A stretch of 64,000 nucleotides of DNA from Talinum fruticosum (taxonomy: Eukaryota > Streptophyta > Magnoliopsida > Caryophyllales > Talinaceae): NCBI GenBank assembly GCA_021018815.1, contig JAITYX010000059.1, forward strand, positions 3,596,001 to 3,660,000, given 5' to 3'. The first letter of the stretch is position 1. Each line of letters begins with the position of its first letter. This document shows, piece after piece, positions 62,209 to 64,000 of this stretch. A model generated the notes under the pieces. The model saw nothing but the letters and a program-made list of their open reading frames with translations, had not been told where the DNA came from and did not search any database. Position numbers and translations under genes: made by a program.

Positions 62209-62976
62209 TAGGGATGGCAACGGGCCGGGGTTCCCCGTCCCCGACGGGGCCCCAATTGGGGAAAATTCCCGCCCCTAATGGGGAACGGGGAGCGAAAGCT
62301 TCCCTAAGCGGGGCGGGGATGGAGATGGGGTGAAATTTTGCCCCCGTTCCCGCTTTTTTAATAAATCTTCGTATTTTAATGCTAAGGGTAATTTTGTAAT
62401 ATCCCCCTCAAACCCTAATTATAAAACTCTATCATAACCTAACTTTTCTTCTCCCTCAGCCGCTCTCTCTCTCTCCCTCTTTCTCTCCTATCTTTGTCCT
62501 TTCGCTCATCTCTCCCGCCGGCTCCCTCTTCATCTCTATCTCAGCCGTTCTCTCTCTTTTCCCCGAGCAGCCTCTTTCTCTCCTCTCGCTCGGTCCTCTC
62601 TCATCTCTACTTTGGCTCCCTCTCTCACTATCGGTCTTAGATCCTCTCTCTTTCCTCTCGCTCTCGGTCTCGCCCTTCAACTTGAAGGTGGACCTCGAGA
62701 CTCTCGACGGTGGTCTCGGTTTGATGGTTGCCGAGAGAACAGGGCGATGGTGGTAGGAGAAGATTCAAAATTCTAATTTTAGATTTGGATTTTAGATTGT
62801 AAATCTGATTTTGTTTTACTTGAATACGGGAATTTTCCCCGATGGGGATTGGGCCCCATTGAATTCGGGGTTAGGGAAAGGATTCATCCCTCGAAGCGGG
62901 GACGGGACGAGGCAAGGCCTTGGTAGCGGGGCGGGAGGCCAGTCCCCGACCCCGACCCGCCTCGTTGCCACCTCTA
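62209..62976. mobile_element. Non-autonomous hAT-type transposon, CCCCGTCCCCG family
   Basis: Exact 8-bp duplication CTTCCTCC at 62201-62208 and 62977-62984. The termini are TAGGGATGGCAACGGG on the left and, on the opposite strand, TAGAGGTGGCAACGAGGC on the right. The subterminal parts carry repeated GGGGACGGGG-type motifs. The centre (about 62440-62760) is CT-rich and unlike the ends. No transposase is encoded. Confidence 0.9.
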
Positions 62977-62984
62977 CTTCCTCC

Positions 62985-64000
62985 CCATACCTATCTCCTT
63001 TTTAAAATATTTATCATTTTAAGATTATAACATAATACTAATGAAAATTTATATTAAATATCAAATATCTTAATATTTATTAAAAATAATAAAAAAGGAG
63101 AGAAAAAATAATCAGTAAAAATAAAATTGATAAAAAAATCATTAATATATTATCAAAATTGCTAAGTGATAAATCTATTGTGAAATGAAAAAATTAATTA
63201 AAATAACGTCTATTATAAAATAAGAGGAGTATTTTATTGCACTAAAATGAATGTATCTTAAGGGCAAATGTATCCTTTTCCAAAAGCAATACACTAGGAC
63301 TTAGGAAGTTTGACATGTAATAAAATTCTTATAGTCGACTAATTATTACAACAGAAAAAAAAGGCTGATAAATACCAACAACGTAACTCTGTGAAAAATA
63401 AAAACAAAAAAATAAAATAAGATTAGTGAGCATATCTAGCAAGCTAGCCATTTGTGCAGGCCGCGCCTAAAAGCGCGGTTCTTATACAATCACAATAACA
63501 AACACTACTCTTATATGGTAGTAACAGAAGAGGAACAATATTGATATATTCCTTTCGTCTCAATTTATTTGTTGTTTTAACAATTTCTTTTATTATTTCA
63601 CAATTTAAAATCCTAAAATTAACCCACCCATGTATGCCCTCAATAGATTAAAATAGAGGAAGTATGAATGAAGAGATAAATAGTTAGAATACAACCAACA
63701 AAGTATTGGTTAAGGTAGTGTCGGCATCACCCAAATAATAAGGAGATATAAGTTCTAATACTCAAAAGTGTACTTATTCGGAGATCTTTTATGTTAAAAG
63801 CTCGCGGGTTTAAAAGGATTACATTTTTCAAACAAACAAAAACTTAATACTAAAAATAGAAAAGGAAGAAAAATCATAAATTATAGGGTAGTTCACGATT
63901 ATTTGAACTTTGAAGGCTATAGGTAAATGGTTACTCTCATTATAGACGTTTAATTTTTGTTTTTTTTTTTTTGTGATCGATAAACTATTTAATTGTTGAT
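62985..64000. other. AT-rich intergenic end of the window
   Basis: No supported gene. A short GC-rich hairpin at 63463-63480 (CCGCGC loop GCGCGG) may be a decayed transposon terminus. Sequence like TTCCTTTCGTCTCAATTTAT at 63550 resembles one Stowaway-type end without a clear partner. Confidence 0.4.

Overview
This is nuclear DNA from a flowering plant, most likely a eudicot. The evidence is GT-AG introns, large AT-rich intergenic spaces, non-autonomous hAT and Stowaway-type DNA transposons, LTR-retrotransposon debris and plant-specific gene families. I cannot name the species from sequence alone. Seven protein-coding loci and one tRNA gene can be supported.

Left third (1-31 kb): a MATH-BTB adaptor gene of the BPM1/BPM2 type (minus strand, 463-6088), an organellar-type guanylate kinase (plus, 12990-13899), and two tandem copies of a membrane-anchored ARM-repeat gene (plus, 19859-23021 and 26922-30099). 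From memory, the same order (BPM2, organellar guanylate kinase, ARM-repeat protein) occurs at Arabidopsis At3g06190-At3g06210. This block therefore looks like old conserved microsynteny with a local tandem duplication. The 6.9 kb between the BPM gene and the kinase gene holds a 4.0 kb LTR-like unit, best read as a solo LTR, with a hAT element nested in it, plus a second hAT element beside it.

Middle (31-57 kb): a tRNA-Glu(TTC) gene, a PTI1-like receptor-like cytoplasmic kinase (minus, 33396-37362) and a NEDD1 gene (minus, 40190-56596, 10 exons). NEDD1 recruits gamma-tubulin complexes. Its second intron is about 10.7 kb and carries the wreckage of at least two Ty3/gypsy-like LTR elements in opposite orientations.

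Right end (57-64 kb): more hAT, Stowaway and nested Stowaway elements, and a hevein-domain GH19 chitinase gene (minus, 60351-61466). That gene has a premature stop codon and has lost the conserved catalytic Glu of the HETTGG motif.

Two themes cross the window. First, at least six non-autonomous hAT-type elements can be delimited to the base; five have 8-bp target-site duplications that are exact or differ at one base. They have different internal repeats, so several hAT families have been active here. Second, ten single-base losses interrupt otherwise well-conserved reading frames in five genes. All ten are deletions and nearly all fall in short homopolymers. This is the signature of residual sequencing or assembly error rather than of five independent gene deaths, and it matters for anyone using the predicted proteins.
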